Positions 10,120 through 22,935 of a stretch of DNA of 64,000 nucleotides are shown here, piece by piece. The notes under the pieces are model-generated. The model searched no databases and was not told the origin of the DNA. It saw nothing but the letters and a program-made list of their open reading frames with translations. How positions within the stretch are numbered: the stretch's first letter is position 1; the number at the start of each line of letters is the position of its first letter. The DNA comes from Chamaecyparis obtusa. Taxonomy: Eukaryota; Streptophyta; Pinopsida; Cupressales; Cupressaceae. Location of the stretch: the NCBI GenBank assembly GCA_027943335.1, contig BSBK01006027.1, positions 310,001-374,000 on the forward strand, given 5' to 3'. Made by a program: the position numbers and the translations under genes.

Positions 10120-11869
10120 TAATATGGATTGTGGAAATCTAATGGATCGAATTTATTTTAATCGTATGATTTGAGGTACTAGAAAGTGATGATATAGATA
10201 TAATTGATTAAGTGATTGATGAGTGATGATGTAACAAGTATTGGTTTGAAATATTGGTAAATTGAATGTATGCTGATTTGTTAGAGTGATTTACTGATTG
10301 ATTGTTTTTTCATTTGATAATTGCTTTTTTGGATTTATGAGTGATGAGTGATAAGAAATCCTTCAATTCTTGGAATGAATTATCCCTTATATTGTATTGG
10401 TAAAAGGGTCACCACTTTTCATTGTTTCCTTTGATAATAATATATTATTCCCAATTTATCTCCCCTTAGACGTCCTCCTCAAATGAAACCTTCTCCCCTA
10501 TATATCTTCTAATGTAGGGGAGAGTCACACCTCTTTACCACGTCTTCCCTTTGCAATGGTCCCAAAACATCCCATCATAGCCTCCATCACTCCTTTATCA
10601 TGATTGTGTTATCTTATCCACATCTTACCCAAATTGACCCTTGGTTTTGATCAAGATGAAGAACTTAAAAAAAAAAAAATTGTTATCAAAAACTTCTTGA
10701 CATGTCCACTCTTTTGGATCCCTCATTTTTATGGCAACAAATTGTTATCCTATACACTATCTAGCCCTACACAATTGACATCCATGGCTTATCCAAAAAC
10801 ATGCTTCACATTGCTATATCATTTTTTCCTTAGCTTGGGTACTCTTGAGGAGATAGTCCTATGGGTCACATTCGCATACTTCTTCCATCATAGCCTTTCC
10901 ATCTCTAATCCATCAACTTGAAAATCCATCTTTCATGTCCTATATCTTGCTAGACATTGGGGGCAAACCAATGTGATCTTGTTTGAGAGCTGGTAAAAAG
11001 GAAAACATAAAGTGCTTCTAGATGCATCTGGCATGAACCGAGTTTTTGTAAAATCTTGGAAGTTTGCTCAAGTCTAATATTTTTCCTATCCAATCAGGGG
11101 CATTTGATCTAAATCAGCGGATTCAATAGTGCTATAGTCGGTCACACATCAGAGAGACTTATCAGAGCTTCAGAAGAGAGTGATTTTCGTGAACCTTTGA
11201 TGGATATCATTGTTCATACCCAAGTATTTGAGCCTACAACTTGATCCTTGAGTCTTCATTGACTTTATTATTCGGGATTAAAAATTGACAACACTTTAAA
11301 GATCAGAATACTTGGAAATACTTTTTGAAAATCATGAAACAATGCAAAACACTTGAAGCTTTCTTTTGATGGTCTTTACTTACATTGATTTTTATCACAT
11401 CTTTTTAGCTCATCGATGAGGTTTCGACTAGATTGGCAATGATGGAGACATGATATTTTTCTTGTCTTTGAGTGACTGTCTTGAGGGATATCCAACAACT
11501 TATGTGAATTCATCTAACGACATGGTCACCAAAGAACCATCGAGGACTTTCATGTAGTGTGGAAGGTTGACCTTTGATTGTTTGAGAAAATGGATTGGTA
11601 TTCATACTCCCATAGTTTGGTCATCCAACTAGTGAGGGTTGTACTATTTTCCAAAAGGGTGTTACCAAAAGTGATATAAAAGCGGTATTCATATCATCAT
11701 GTCAGTGGGCAGTGGTGATTGTATCGACTTTCCGGTCCCAAAATGCTCAATGATGAAAATTTATCCTCAAGGCATTTATTTGCTAAAAGCTAGTGACAAT
11801 TAGCTGCATTGCATTGCATTATCATGTTAGATTAATTGCATGTGCATTTGTTTGTAGTATTTTTCCAAG
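10120..11869. other. Non-coding stretch without recognisable element
   Basis: No convincing gene. One 105-codon ORF at 10604-10921 has no recognisable motif and skewed composition. Between about 10940 and 11870 a plus-strand frame with many stops can be followed, as in a very decayed retroelement interior, but I recognise no domain. It may belong to the element whose LTR lies at 12875-13744; this is a guess from position only. Confidence 0.35.
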
Positions 11870-12874
11870 GACAAGGGGGTTCATTCAATCAAAATCTTGA
11901 TCAATCATCAAATGGGGGGGTTCAATCAAGAATCAAGGAAAGTCCATAAATCAAATAAGTGTCCATAACATCACAGATCCATGAAGTCTATCTAATCAAA
12001 GATACAATGTCATCAAAGTGATACATCCAAGTCCTGATCAATAACTGAAACATGATACAATATTAATAAACTAAAGGAGCTCCATAATCAATCATCTCAA
12101 TAACATGTATTCTAGCTGGGTCAACTCATGACTTAAGTCTAAATATCCAAGAAGCTAAGGTCCGTATATATATCATTTACGAAAATGTACCTATTTTACA
12201 AATCAAGGGAATCATATCAGTATTTTATATCAGGGAATCATCTTACATCAATCAATCAAGTCAATCAAAGCAATCAAACCTATCATTATTTGTTCGTGTC
12301 TCTATGTCTTGAGAGAGAAGTATCAGTTTATCAATCCTATCAGGATCCCATATTGGTTTTCACACTGATCAAGATCAATCCTATCAACTGTATCAGTTTT
12401 CACACTGATCAGTTATCCCATATCAGTTTTACTATCCTATCAGATTGACAAATCACATTCATTGGTACTACTATCCTGTTATCATAATCACTTGTTTTGC
12501 TAACTACAACAAAACTATCTATCTTGGATATGCAAATTTGTGAGTCATGGCATATCATCAATATTTTTCAGAAATGAAAACATATTGGACCAATTAATCA
12601 AAATCTTTCAAATCAAGGAATCAATATGTTTTATTTCTAAGGGGGCATCAGAGTATCAAATTGGCATCACATCAAAAACATTTATCAGTGGGGCATATCA
12701 TATCAGGTTATCATATCAGTATCATATCATATCAGTTTCATATCAGGAGGCAAATCAGTATCAGATCAGTTTATCATATCAAGAGGCAGCAATCAATCAC
12801 ATAGGGAATCACAATCAGGACATAAAGAATCTTTGAATCGGTGTTCTTTGCACATCGACTCAAAGAGGGGCATT
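11870..12874 (+). repeat. TATCAG/ATCAA-rich tract upstream of an LTR
   Basis: The words TATCAG, ATCATATC and CAATCA recur dozens of times, most densely at 12215-12440 and 12640-12810, without a fixed period. The tract ends at a purine-rich run, AAAGAGGGG (12861-12869), directly before an LTR start. That is where a polypurine tract belongs, so the tract is probably the 3' untranslated interior of an LTR retrotransposon on the plus strand. The 87- and 98-codon ORFs here are by-products of the repeat. Confidence 0.55.
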
Positions 12875-13744
12875 TGTAGACACAGAAAATTGGCAAAAGG
12901 CTTAAATCAATCAAAAGGTGCATTAAATCATCAAAATAGCACGAAAAATCAATAAATGGAACAAAGGCAATTCAAATCAAAGGAAAATTCAATTAAATGA
13001 TTAAATAAAGCTTGAAAAGGGGAAAAACACTACGAAATTGATTAAATTTAATTAATGACATAGTTGTTGAAAGCAAAAATTAAAATGAACCTCTTTCCCT
13101 TCATGGCTAAATTTAATTACTTTAATTAATTAATAAATCATAATTTCCCTCAAAAAAGCAAATTGGAGACAAACTGGACACAAATCACTCACTTTTGTTG
13201 AAATGGTCCAACCTTTTGAAACCATTTAAATGATTGTCCCCTCCTTGTCCCCCCATTTATGGACAAAGCAAAGCCAATTGACCTTACCCAAGCATAACTA
13301 TGATCAACTCACTCTATCCCCTACCCTTGGGAAATTACTATAAGTATGAAGCATTTTGGAGAGCATTTCAGATCTTACAATTTTAATTGAAAAGCATTGT
13401 TACTATAGTCAATTGAGATAATTTTCTAAGAGCAATTGAAGCATTTGAGCATTTAGAGTTATCATTTTAGCATTTTATCATTGCATGGTTATCAATGGAG
13501 CTAGATTAAGCATAAATTCATCATAGAATAAGCATTTAGAAGCATCATAGCAGCATTATTCTCATTTTAGAGGTGTCACTAGTGAGGATTTGCAGCTGAG
13601 AGCTCACTTACCACTTCTTTCTAGAGATTCATGAGATGTTATAGATTGTAGTTGCATTTTAGAGTAAATTTCCTTTGTATTTAGCTTAAATTGTTGCTAC
13701 TTGATCTTAATTTCATGAAGGTGTTAAACTCACACACACACACA
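12875..13744 (+). repeat. LTR (3' end of a plus-strand element)
   Basis: The segment opens TGTAGACACAG right after a polypurine-like run and closes in a CA microsatellite near 13744. A TATA-like CTATAAGTAT lies near 13339. It resembles the 891-bp insertion at 54810-55700: both contain GAGAGCTCAC, the same AAGCATTT-rich middle section and ATGAAGGT near the 3' end. The two are copies of one LTR family; the distant one has a target duplication and supports the boundaries given here. Confidence 0.6.
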
Positions 13745-13904
13745 CCATCCTTTAGATGACTTATAATCCTTCATAAATTTATCTTTTTGAAGGAGTCATT
13801 TCCTTATTTCTTACAATTACACCTTCAACCTTTCTTTGATGATATTTCCTTTTATCTTCTCATTCATAGATGTATAAACCTTTTATAATCCTACTATTAG
13901 TATT

Positions 13905-15243
13905 TGATGGTACTAAGAGGGGGGGAGGGGGGTGAATCATTACAAATAGGTAACTTATTAATTCAACCATAAGTCTAATTAACTTTAGCAACAACTTCCA
14001 AATAGCATAACATATAACTAATGCAATAAAATCAAAGTAAAGAACATCAAACATCCACACATGCATCACACATAACACATTGATTTTTCATGTGGAAACC
14101 CTAACTAGAGGAGAAAACCACGGTGGGGATGACACCCAAAAGCCCTTCACTATAGTAAAAAGGTTTACCCTATTAGGAGCTACAAATACCCTTTTTGAGG
14201 GTTCACCTGGTTAGGAGTGACTAGTAAACTATTAGGAGTGCAATGAGATCTATTAAGATCTACCTCACTAGAGGATTTAATACTCTTTTTGTGAGTACAC
14301 TCAGTTAAGGGATTTACAATAAAAGATCAGTTAAAGTCCACCCGATTAAGGGATTTTTCTTGCTTCAACTATTAGGGAACAACAAGTAATGATCTAGATG
14401 TAGCACACCTTGCTTGTTAGATTGAATCTTCTCTCTTCCTTTTGTTACTACTCTCTGATCTTATTTTTATCAAAAATCTGATCCCAACCCTAGCAATCAC
14501 AAATTTCACCTCATAAAATCAACAATAACAACTCTCAACAAACTTTTCTATAAGAGTAGTACCCAATAAATACTAAACTAGCACTGCCTTAACCTTCACC
14601 AAAATTCAACTTTCAATATTTCCACTCAAATAAATCTTTCCTAAACACATATCACGATGTAGTAAAATTTTTTCTAGAACCACATCAATCTATCATACAA
14701 TTTACATGTGATATTCTTAAGAACAATCAAAACCTTTTGACCATCTCAAAATACCTTCGGAATCTTCTTTCCTTTCTTGCCTCGAGTGTATAAATGAAAG
14801 CTCATCAAATCCTTATCATCTAATATATGACACCATAACAACTATAGTCACTACAATATCCATACCGGTCATCGATCTAAGATCTTCAACCACTATCTCA
14901 AGAACTTAGACTCATTAACCTATAGCTTCTTTTGTGACTATAATGCTTGCACATCGGTCATCTAGATGAGTTGTAGTCACAACTATAAATTATTATGACT
15001 ATATCCATGCTATGTTTAAGACCACTCCACTTAATTCCTTCTCAAATATGACTGCTACCAAAATATCCATTGGTAAGTGTTCTTCCTGTACATCACTCAC
15101 TATACGTAGCTAATTATTTCTTACCAATCAAACACTAACCTTACCGATTTTCCTAGTCAACTAATATGACTATGTTTGCATCAATGAAAACTAAAATCAT
15201 AAATCCTTATAACTGCTCACTAAAATACATCACAATACCAACA
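13905..15243 (-). repeat. Ty1/copia-type 3' LTR on the minus strand
   Basis: Read on the minus strand the interior side gives AATGCCAAAGGGAGAGAT (about 15261-15244), a polypurine tract as found at the 3' end of plant copia pol, followed by TGTTGGTATTGTGATG. The repeat then runs to TAGTACCATCA at 13905, length 1339 bp. The pyrimidine-rich box near its 3' end (CACCCCCCTCCCCC) is a notable composition feature. Only a few tens of bases of interior remain, so the rest of the element is lost or replaced. Confidence 0.6.
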
Positions 15244-15313
15244 ATCTCTCCCTTTGGCATTGATGATAGACATTGGGTAAAAATATGTCTATCTCCCCAA
15301 ATCCATCTCAATA

Positions 15314-15470
15314 AGGATTGATTATGAAGAGACATTTGCCCCAGTTGTTTGATACAGCTCTGTCAGAGCTATTATTTCTATTGATGCATATAAAGGATGA
15401 AAATTTCAGCAAATGGATGTAAAGACAACCTTCCTTAATGGGATCATTGAAGAGGAAGAAGTGTGCAACT
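15314..15470 (+). pseudogene. Ty1/copia reverse transcriptase fragment
   Basis: The plus strand encodes DYEETFAPVV, two stops later FQQMDVKTTFLNGIIEEE. This is the classic copia RT segment containing the motif-A aspartate (MDVKTAFLNG in functional copies). Only about 50 codons survive, with two in-frame stops. It is too short and broken to appear as an ORF. The orientation is opposite to the copia LTR on its left, so two different copia remnants abut here. Confidence 0.8.
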
Positions 15471-15803
15471 ACACAAGTTATATTATTGAGATATGTCATG
15501 GTGGATGTTATGAGACGTAACATCTATGGATATGCCATGAAATGATATCTTATCTGGTAGGCTTCATGAGATGTGATTCCAATGTACATACCATAAAAGA
15601 TATGAGTATGGAGAATATCATATGGTTAATATTCTTGAACAATCCATGCTCATGATGATACCGTGAGGTAACATCTGTTATGGTGGATGTCATTTTTGAT
15701 ATATGTCTATACCATAACCCTCAATGTTACATTGAGGAAATCATTGATATAGTAGTTCACTGTATTACATGGATAGAAATAATCCTCCCTAGCTAAGAGG
15801 GAG
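15471..15803 (+). other. Decayed copia interior ending in a polypurine tract
   Basis: No domain can be read. The right end has AAGAGGGAG (15795-15803) immediately before TGTTAATGATTG, the usual copia polypurine tract and LTR junction. The preceding codons resemble the C-terminal end of copia pol read through to the LTR. Most of RNase H is missing. Confidence 0.5.
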
Positions 15804-16212
<409 letters not shown>

Positions 16213-19047
16213 TGTGAGGTCCTACCCTGACCCATCTTAGCTCGACAATTGTTTTGACACTTGGTTTATCTTGATGATACATTGTTTAGAGACATTAGAC
16301 CTATTTTGGATTATGACTTTCTTCCATTAGACTTTATGAGATGATTTTTATAGATTTATATGATGATGATGTTAGTCGTACTCTTTTCATGCTTATATTA
16401 GTTTCATGCTTACTTTAAGATATATGAATTCTAAATTTTGAATTTGTTACGTTACCTTATAGAATAGTAAATGATAATAGTGTAATGATTCAATGACTAA
16501 CTTAGGGTTACTTGTTTATGTGAAAATTGAATTTACATTTCAATGTTATAGAATTAGGGTATAATGAGGATAATGTTTATGATGAATCATGAAATGTAAT
16601 TTCTCTATGTATTGAATTTAGATATTATCATAGATCATGTTTCATTTTCAATATGACTATATATACAATGATTTCATGCAATACTGACATCTGAATCGAG
16701 TGTGCAAGATTGTGACCATGGTTGTAAATGCAGGAAAATAAAGATGAATCTATGTGAAATCAGTTTAAAACCAAGGTCGGCTCTAAGAAGAGAACAACTT
16801 CGTTGTTACGTGATTTTATTTTATAAATGTGATGCATGTATGAATGATGTTGTAAATGTTTGTAAATGCATAATTTGATGTAAATTTAATTATGTAAATG
16901 TAAATGTTAAATATCCAATATGCATGCCAAGTGTATAAATAAGTAATGTGATGTGTACTCTTTTTGTGTTGTGTCACTTGACATTAATGTGATGAGATGA
17001 CATGCCTAGGTGGAATGTGGACCCTATCCCATCCTTAGGTTATCTTGTGTATCCCTAGACATGGATTGTGGTTTAGGAAACTAAGGCTTTGACATCATTT
17101 CCCATTTTCAGATGTAAACTTTACTAAAATTTTTGAAGGGTTATATAGAGCCCTAAGATGTAGTTAGGGTTGGTTTTAAGTGCCCCAAGGCATGGACATG
17201 GGTTAAGGGGTCAAATTTTACCCTTTTCACTTCCCTAAGCTTCCAAAATGCCCCTCAACGTGATCCCTTCTTGACAGTGATGAATTTGGACATGTCTTCT
17301 AGGATAATCTTTTTTCCCATGTCTTAAAATATTTACTATTTTATAGTAAAGGACAAATGGTTTGTGAGATAGAACCAAGACACCTAACTTACCTTGGGAT
17401 GAGGGTAGGAGAGATGAATATTTTTGTCTTTAGAAAAATAGACAAAGATAGTTGGACACTTCTACACTATGGAAGTTTGGAGTTGGAGAAACTAGAGACT
17501 TGAGAAAGGAAAGTAAAAGCTAAGAAGGAAAGGAACAACTCTTCTACAAATCCTCCATTTCCTTAGCTTAAAGAAAGGTTGGTGGTTCTACCATGTTATG
17601 TTCTTGTGATTGTGTTGTGAAGATAAATCTTTTGTGTACATTTGTGATGTTTTGTTCATTTTGCTCAAATGTATTTTGTTCTTGTTTCTCCTTTCATGTT
17701 TGTGAATGTGTTGTGAGTGGGCAAGATAATTCTCATCCTTGGGAGGATTTGAGGGTGTCTTGGGGTGAAGGGCTTAGTTGGAAAATCCATATGTTGTAGA
17801 GTTTGGATGTATGAGCATCTTTGAGGCCTACTTATGTTATAGTTGGGGGCCATAAGGGATGTGTTGTTGCTCTTTGTGATGAGCTGGTATGTTGGGAAGG
17901 AGCCTTGTGAAGGCATGTAAAAATGATTTGTAGTACTTTTTTTATTTGAGTATGGCATCTCCATATGTGATGTTTCCACCTTGACAAATTTTTGGATCAA
18001 TTATGATCCTATATGAAAACTTGGGATTGAGAGTGAAATTTGTGATGTCTATGTTTCTTGTTATTGAATGTGAGTGTTGAATGTTTGTATCCCATCCATT
18101 CTTGTTTCCCCTAGCTCAGGGCTGGCCATGAAATGGTCTAGGCTGGGAGGTGAGCCTCCATGGTCATGTGAGAAATAGTTGTTTTGCAGGTTTGACATTG
18201 AATAAAGTGTTGAAGGAATGACCAAATTTTGGAGTTAGTGTGACATAGAAGAAATATTTTGTTTGCTGTTCAAAAATGTATTTGAAATGTTCATTAAATG
18301 TATAGGGTTGTTTAGCCCTAATGACTTGTTCTAATTAAATTGAAATATATGTTCTTGAAAATTGTATAATTATTAAAGATGTGTTCAAAAATTTAATTTA
18401 GTCTTCTTGAAAGGAAAAGTCAGCATTAGGATTATATCTGAATTTATTTCATTGTTAATTTATAGTAAGGTTGATTGTTTCATTATAATTAAACTTCCTG
18501 CAATTATTAAGGAAAATACAGTTGATTCATAATTAAGTGTAGACATGTTCTTTTACTTTAAATGAAATATCTTATTACTGTTTCTGTTTAGAAGATACAA
18601 TAGGAAATTATCATTGACTTAAAAATTCCTGCAATCACTAAATTTTTGAAGAGAAGAAATTACTTAGTATTCATGCAACCTCTATGTTATTGAAAAGATG
18701 AATTTTGCTATTTTATGAAATCATTGTATGGAATTATTAAGTGTTAATGAAAATTTGAATTTTCTATTTATGAAATCAATGTATGAAATTATTAAGTGAT
18801 TTCACTTTCCAGCAATGTCTATGCTAATGGATTAAAAGATATTCTGTGTTTTACTTCTTGTTCCAAGCTAAAAATCGAAATAAAAGGAGAATTGAGCTTG
18901 CATTGAATTCATTTTCCTACTATATATTTTCTATTTAATTATGACAATATTAGCTCATATGAAGTTATAGGAAAACATGAAATATAGATGTTTAGTTTTA
19001 TTTCCTTACCTTCAGTAAATTATTTACAAAGCATAAATTAAAGTGAA

Positions 19048-19091
<44 letters not shown>

Positions 19092-19244
19092 AGTGACATA
19101 CATATATATAATAACATATATATTAAATAAAATAAATTTAAAGGTATAAAATAAAATAGAAGTAAATATGTGATTTATAAAACACACACACACACACACA
19201 CACATGTATATATATATATGCTGCATTTTAGACTACTAATGCTT

Positions 19245-19248
<4 letters not shown>

Positions 19249-19314
<66 letters not shown>
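19249..19314. repeat. (CA)n microsatellite
   Basis: An uninterrupted CA run of about 33 units in the 5' LTR. The same position in the 3' LTR has a shorter CA run at about 30871-30910, so the tract has changed length since the insertion. Confidence 0.95.
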
Positions 19315-19325
<11 letters not shown>

Positions 19326-19435
19326 AATTTTTATAAAGTCATTGTGCTCATATTAAAAAGAAACTAATGATAAATTTATATTTTATTCTTTTTTAAAAAA
19401 AAATCTTTAAAAAAAAAATATATTTTATTTGGAAG

Positions 19436-19700
19436 GGGCTTCGACTGGGGCCGAGACCCCCCCATTCTACCTTTCTCGCGGTGGCATCTGCTAAGGCCGC
19501 AACCACTACTATGGCCATGACAGTAGTAGTGGCAATGGCCACTGCTACAACTGTGCCCACATGCAGTGACCACAGTCGCTGTGTGTAGCCATGGTCGCAG
19601 CAGTGACCACGACCATTGCTGTGGCCATAACCCCACACCACTCCCCTCTTCCATGCGCAGGGCCATAGGTTGAGGGGTTGGACTGTGCTCAGCTTTGGCC
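19436..19700. repeat. GC-rich island inside the 5' giant LTR
   Basis: Roughly 260 bp much richer in G and C than its surroundings, with recurring GGCCATGAC/GTGGCCATA-like words. The 3' LTR has the same island at about 31040-31300. Both islands are followed by a short A-rich stretch and flanked by AT-rich DNA. It may be a captured fragment or an LTR control region; the sequence alone does not tell. Confidence 0.7.
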
Positions 19701-20065
19701 ACCGGTTACTAGCCCTTTCAAAAAATAATAATAACATGTTTCTATTTATTTCCTTATTTCGATTCTTCAGTCAACCCTAGCATTTTTTAAAAAGAAACCA
19801 GACATTTAACATTGCTAAATAACAAAAGAGAAAAGTAATTCTAAATAGAGAATTCAAAAACAAATACTAATCTAGATTTAGCAAGTGAGGGTTTAAAAAA
19901 ATAAAGAAAACATGTAGATTTGTAAGTGTATACAGTAAATAAAAGAATGTAAAAGAAAAAGATATTCCCAGATCTGGATACAACAGATGGATTTCATCTC
20001 TGCTGGTAAAAAAGAGGGATAACCTTAAGGATTTAAAAGGATTCCCTGTAGATTTGATCCCACAT

Positions 20066-20134
20066 TCTCATATGAAAATGAGTGTGTATATGCACACCAT
20101 ATGTGTGCATATACACACTTGTTCTCATGTGAGA
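20066..20134. repeat. Long hairpin in the 5' giant LTR
   Basis: The arms TCTCATATGAAAATGAGTGT and, on the other strand, TCTCACATGAGAACAAGTGT lead into a perfect stem GTGTATATGCACAC with CATATG at the middle. The whole 69-bp structure is nearly self-complementary. It is kept in the 3' LTR at 31642-31710. Confidence 0.85.
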
Positions 20135-21355
20135 TCACAAAAAAAATCTCTCTCCATCCATTAACAACTTCTCTGACCTTGCAAAGGAAATGTAGAAAAT
20201 GAAAATTAGGGTTTCAGTGGAGTTTATAATATGGACCCAACCCTAATTTCAAATTAAGGTTTGGAGAGCCATTGAATTTATGCATTCATTTATTTCTTTA
20301 TATTCTTTTCTTAAAAATGAGTTAGTCTTTAGCCTAATTTATTTTGCTTAAGGTGGTAAATTAACTTGGTAAGAATGTATATTTTTAATTAGTTAGTGAC
20401 CTCTTTTTAAAGATTTATATTAAATTTTAAAAGTCGAAATCGATCTCAATGTGTTTAGTGTTAGGAAAATTATATAGATGAATTTAATTTTCCATTTGAA
20501 ATGTTTCGTAATTATTGTCATTAATATTAATGTAAATGACATTTATTTTCTTTAGTAAAATTTAATTAAAAGAATATTAAGTTGTAAAGTTTATATTTTT
20601 ATGAATGAAGTTATAGATATTAAATTCAATTAATTCTAAAGGACTATATTAAACAGGTAGTTTAGTAAATAATGATCTAAAATTTTGGGACTATATTCAC
20701 TTAATAAATCTATACTCATTATAATACAAAACTATTATGGGTACACTATAGGATTTAATTTATTTACTTTTATCCATTTCTATCTCTTAATGATATTTGG
20801 GCTTAAGTCATTGATTGGACGTAGATAATTAAATGATAAATAAATAAGGAGTTAGACTTTTAAAATGTTATGTTAAGGTAAATTTTGAAAGAGATATTGA
20901 AATACATATCTTAATAAATATGAAATTTAAGTGTAAAAATATAGTTTATAAATATATTGACTAAGGATAAAACTAATGTCTAATGACTTAATTATTTTCT
21001 TTTATTGTTGGGTTTAAAAGGGTGAATTAATTTTATTCCCTTAAAATTCTTAGGGTTAAACATTTTTTAGCATAAAACTACCTTAGGATAATTAAGGGAG
21101 ATGTTTTCCCTTTAGTATGGCCTATTCCCTTTGTTGCCTAATGTCATCCACCGAGTAAGGGACGTAGGCATGCCAACACATGCCTTGAATTACCTTATGT
21201 GACGTTGGGTGACTAGCCCATACGATCCCACAATCTCGATGCTTCGCATTGATGGGCTTGTGATTAACCTAGTTGTCGTATAGTGTTTGTTTTAATGTTC
21301 ATATTCAAAAAAATTTGTTGTTGTGTTTTGTCCTTTATTTTTGGGCATTACATTC

Positions 21356-21371
21356 TGGTATTAGAGCCCAG
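21356..21371 (+). promoter_or_regulatory. Primer-binding site of the giant-LTR element
   Basis: TGGTATTAGAGCCCAG begins three bases after the 5' LTR. It is one change from the usual TGGTATCAGAGC complement of initiator tRNA-Met. It marks the LTR as the 5' copy and the element as plus strand. Confidence 0.85.
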
Positions 21372-21699
21372 ATTCTACTCTAGGAACCTTAAAACCCATT
21401 ACATTCCATAGTTCAAAACTAGATCATTAATTTAAAACTTGATAATGTTATTTTTATGAGGCCAATATATGTGGTCAGTATATTGGTCATCATAAAATAG
21501 CATTACAACTTAACCTAAATTATTGTTGGAATATTTAATACTCTTGAAAAAAATATTAATGACTTACCTATATAAACATTAGAGTTTTGGTTAATTAAAT
21601 TTTAACAAATTTTTTTAGACTTTTCTCATCTTCGACTCTATTAATGTATATTATGTCATGCTAGGAGAGCTCATTTATTGTCCTTTCTAAGACGTCCAT

Positions 21700-22935
21700 C
21701 CTTTCAAGGAAAACCTTAGTGAAGCGGAGTCGGTAGTAGGATGCCTCTAGTCACGTGAAATGCACACCGACGTGGACGGAGAGCCAGAGGTGGCTGTGTG
21801 GCAGTAGAGGGTGAAGAGCAGGTAGCCGGGAAAGTAGGTGATGAATAGGGCCCCCCTCCTATACTGCCACCTAATCACAACCAGGATATCCTTAATGCTT
21901 TGCAAAATCTAGTTGGTATTATTAGGGATAGATTACCTCCGGGAGGTCAGTAGGCCGAGATCCGAGAGCAGAGTAGGAGTCCCCTCCTAGACGGGTAGAG
22001 GAGTAGGCAGATCGTGAGGGCAAGTCAGTCCACATGTTGGAGCCGCCACTAGTGGTAGTGCCGAGAGTGCCCCATGATACAGGGGACTTGATCAAAGACC
22101 TCATTAGACAACAAACACCACCCTTTTTGGGATCCACGACTTGGATGGAGGTTGAGGCTTGGCTTTTGAGCCTTGAGTGATGCTTTGGGTTGTGTCCTTA
22201 CAAGAGCAACCTTAAGGCATGATTTTCAGTTCACATGCTGAGAGGGACCACCTCTACTTGGTGGAGGAAGGAGGAGGTTAAGAGCCATCTTGCCATAGAT
22301 ACCCTCACATGGGAGATCTTCTTGGAGATATTCCAAGCCTGATATATGTCCAAGCATTTCAGATAGTGTCGCATTGACGAGTTTCATGACTTATAATAGA
22401 GAGGCCTATCAGTAGCATAGTATGAGAGTAGGTTTCTCGAGCTTCTCCCTTATGTAGACTACATGAAGGACGAGAAACTCTAGGTCAACCGCTTTATCAA
22501 GGGGTTACATCATGCTATAGCAGACATATTACTGATGGTACCCTCAGGAGATTTACATGATACAATTGAGAGGGCCATGATCATTGAGGAGATCCATAAA
22601 AGGTCTCACGATGCTCAAGACTAGTCATAGAACCAGAATTCCGTACCTCAGTCTTTTGGTTTCCCGAAATCTCACTGGAAGGGAAATTAGAATAAATCAT
22701 CAGGATCTTCTAGGGCACCTCAAAAGTAGCAGCATAAGTCTCAGCAAAGTCCCTGACATGACTAGGGAGCTCAGACTTAGTCATCCAGAGGTGGCTTTAG
22801 TGGATCTGGCATGACAGGTGGGCAACAATAGTCTAGAACTCAAGGGAGTCAATTCCAGGCTAGAGGACCATGTTATTCATGTGGTGCCATGGGGCACATT
22901 GCTAGAGATTTTCCTACAGTTTATCCAGTTGACAG
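21700..22935 (+). pseudogene. gag remnant of the giant-LTR element
   Basis: Over about 410 codons with scattered stops the plus strand shows a retrotransposon-gag core: STWWRKEEVKSHL and TWEIFLEIFQA near 22245-22340, YESRFLELLPYVDYMKDEKL near 22410-22480 and VNRFIKGLHHAIADILL near 22485-22540. A zinc knuckle CYSCGAMGHIARDF follows near 22873-22914; the last cysteine of CX2CX4HX4C is F. No protease active site or polymerase motif is found before the polypurine tract at 23254. Gag would package the RNA in a particle. All polymerase functions must have come from elsewhere. Confidence 0.8.

Larger units (their letters stand above)
16213..21352 (+). repeat. 5' LTR (5140 bp) of the giant-LTR element
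   Basis: TG...CA bounded and uninterrupted. Notable internal parts are a TA run (about 19055-19090), two CA runs (19183-19204 and 19249-19314), a GC-rich island (about 19436-19700) and a strong hairpin (20066-20134). All except the microsatellite lengths recur in the 3' LTR. By eye the first 150 bp differ from the other LTR at about seven positions, so the insertion is not recent. Two ORFs of 108 and 114 codons on the minus strand come from the GC-rich island and are not credible genes. Confidence 0.88.

Noticed and set aside
10604..10921. 105-codon ORF as a possible host gene
   Set aside because: No domain, no neighbouring exon or promoter signal, and a length expected by chance in AT-rich DNA.
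12185..12836. TATCAG tract as a CRISPR-like or satellite array
   Set aside because: No constant repeat and spacer lengths, and no fixed period.
17593..18000. ORFs of 68 and 111 codons inside the giant LTR, with a partner at 24717-25052
   Set aside because: The minus-strand ORF recurs in the other LTR because the LTRs are copies. It overlaps a plus-strand ORF and has no recognisable domain, so recurrence is not evidence of coding.
19376..19737. Two overlapping minus-strand ORFs of 108 and 114 codons
   Set aside because: They lie in the GC-rich island of the giant LTR, in two frames at once, with histidine- and alanine-rich repetitive content. The other LTR copy does not keep the same frames.
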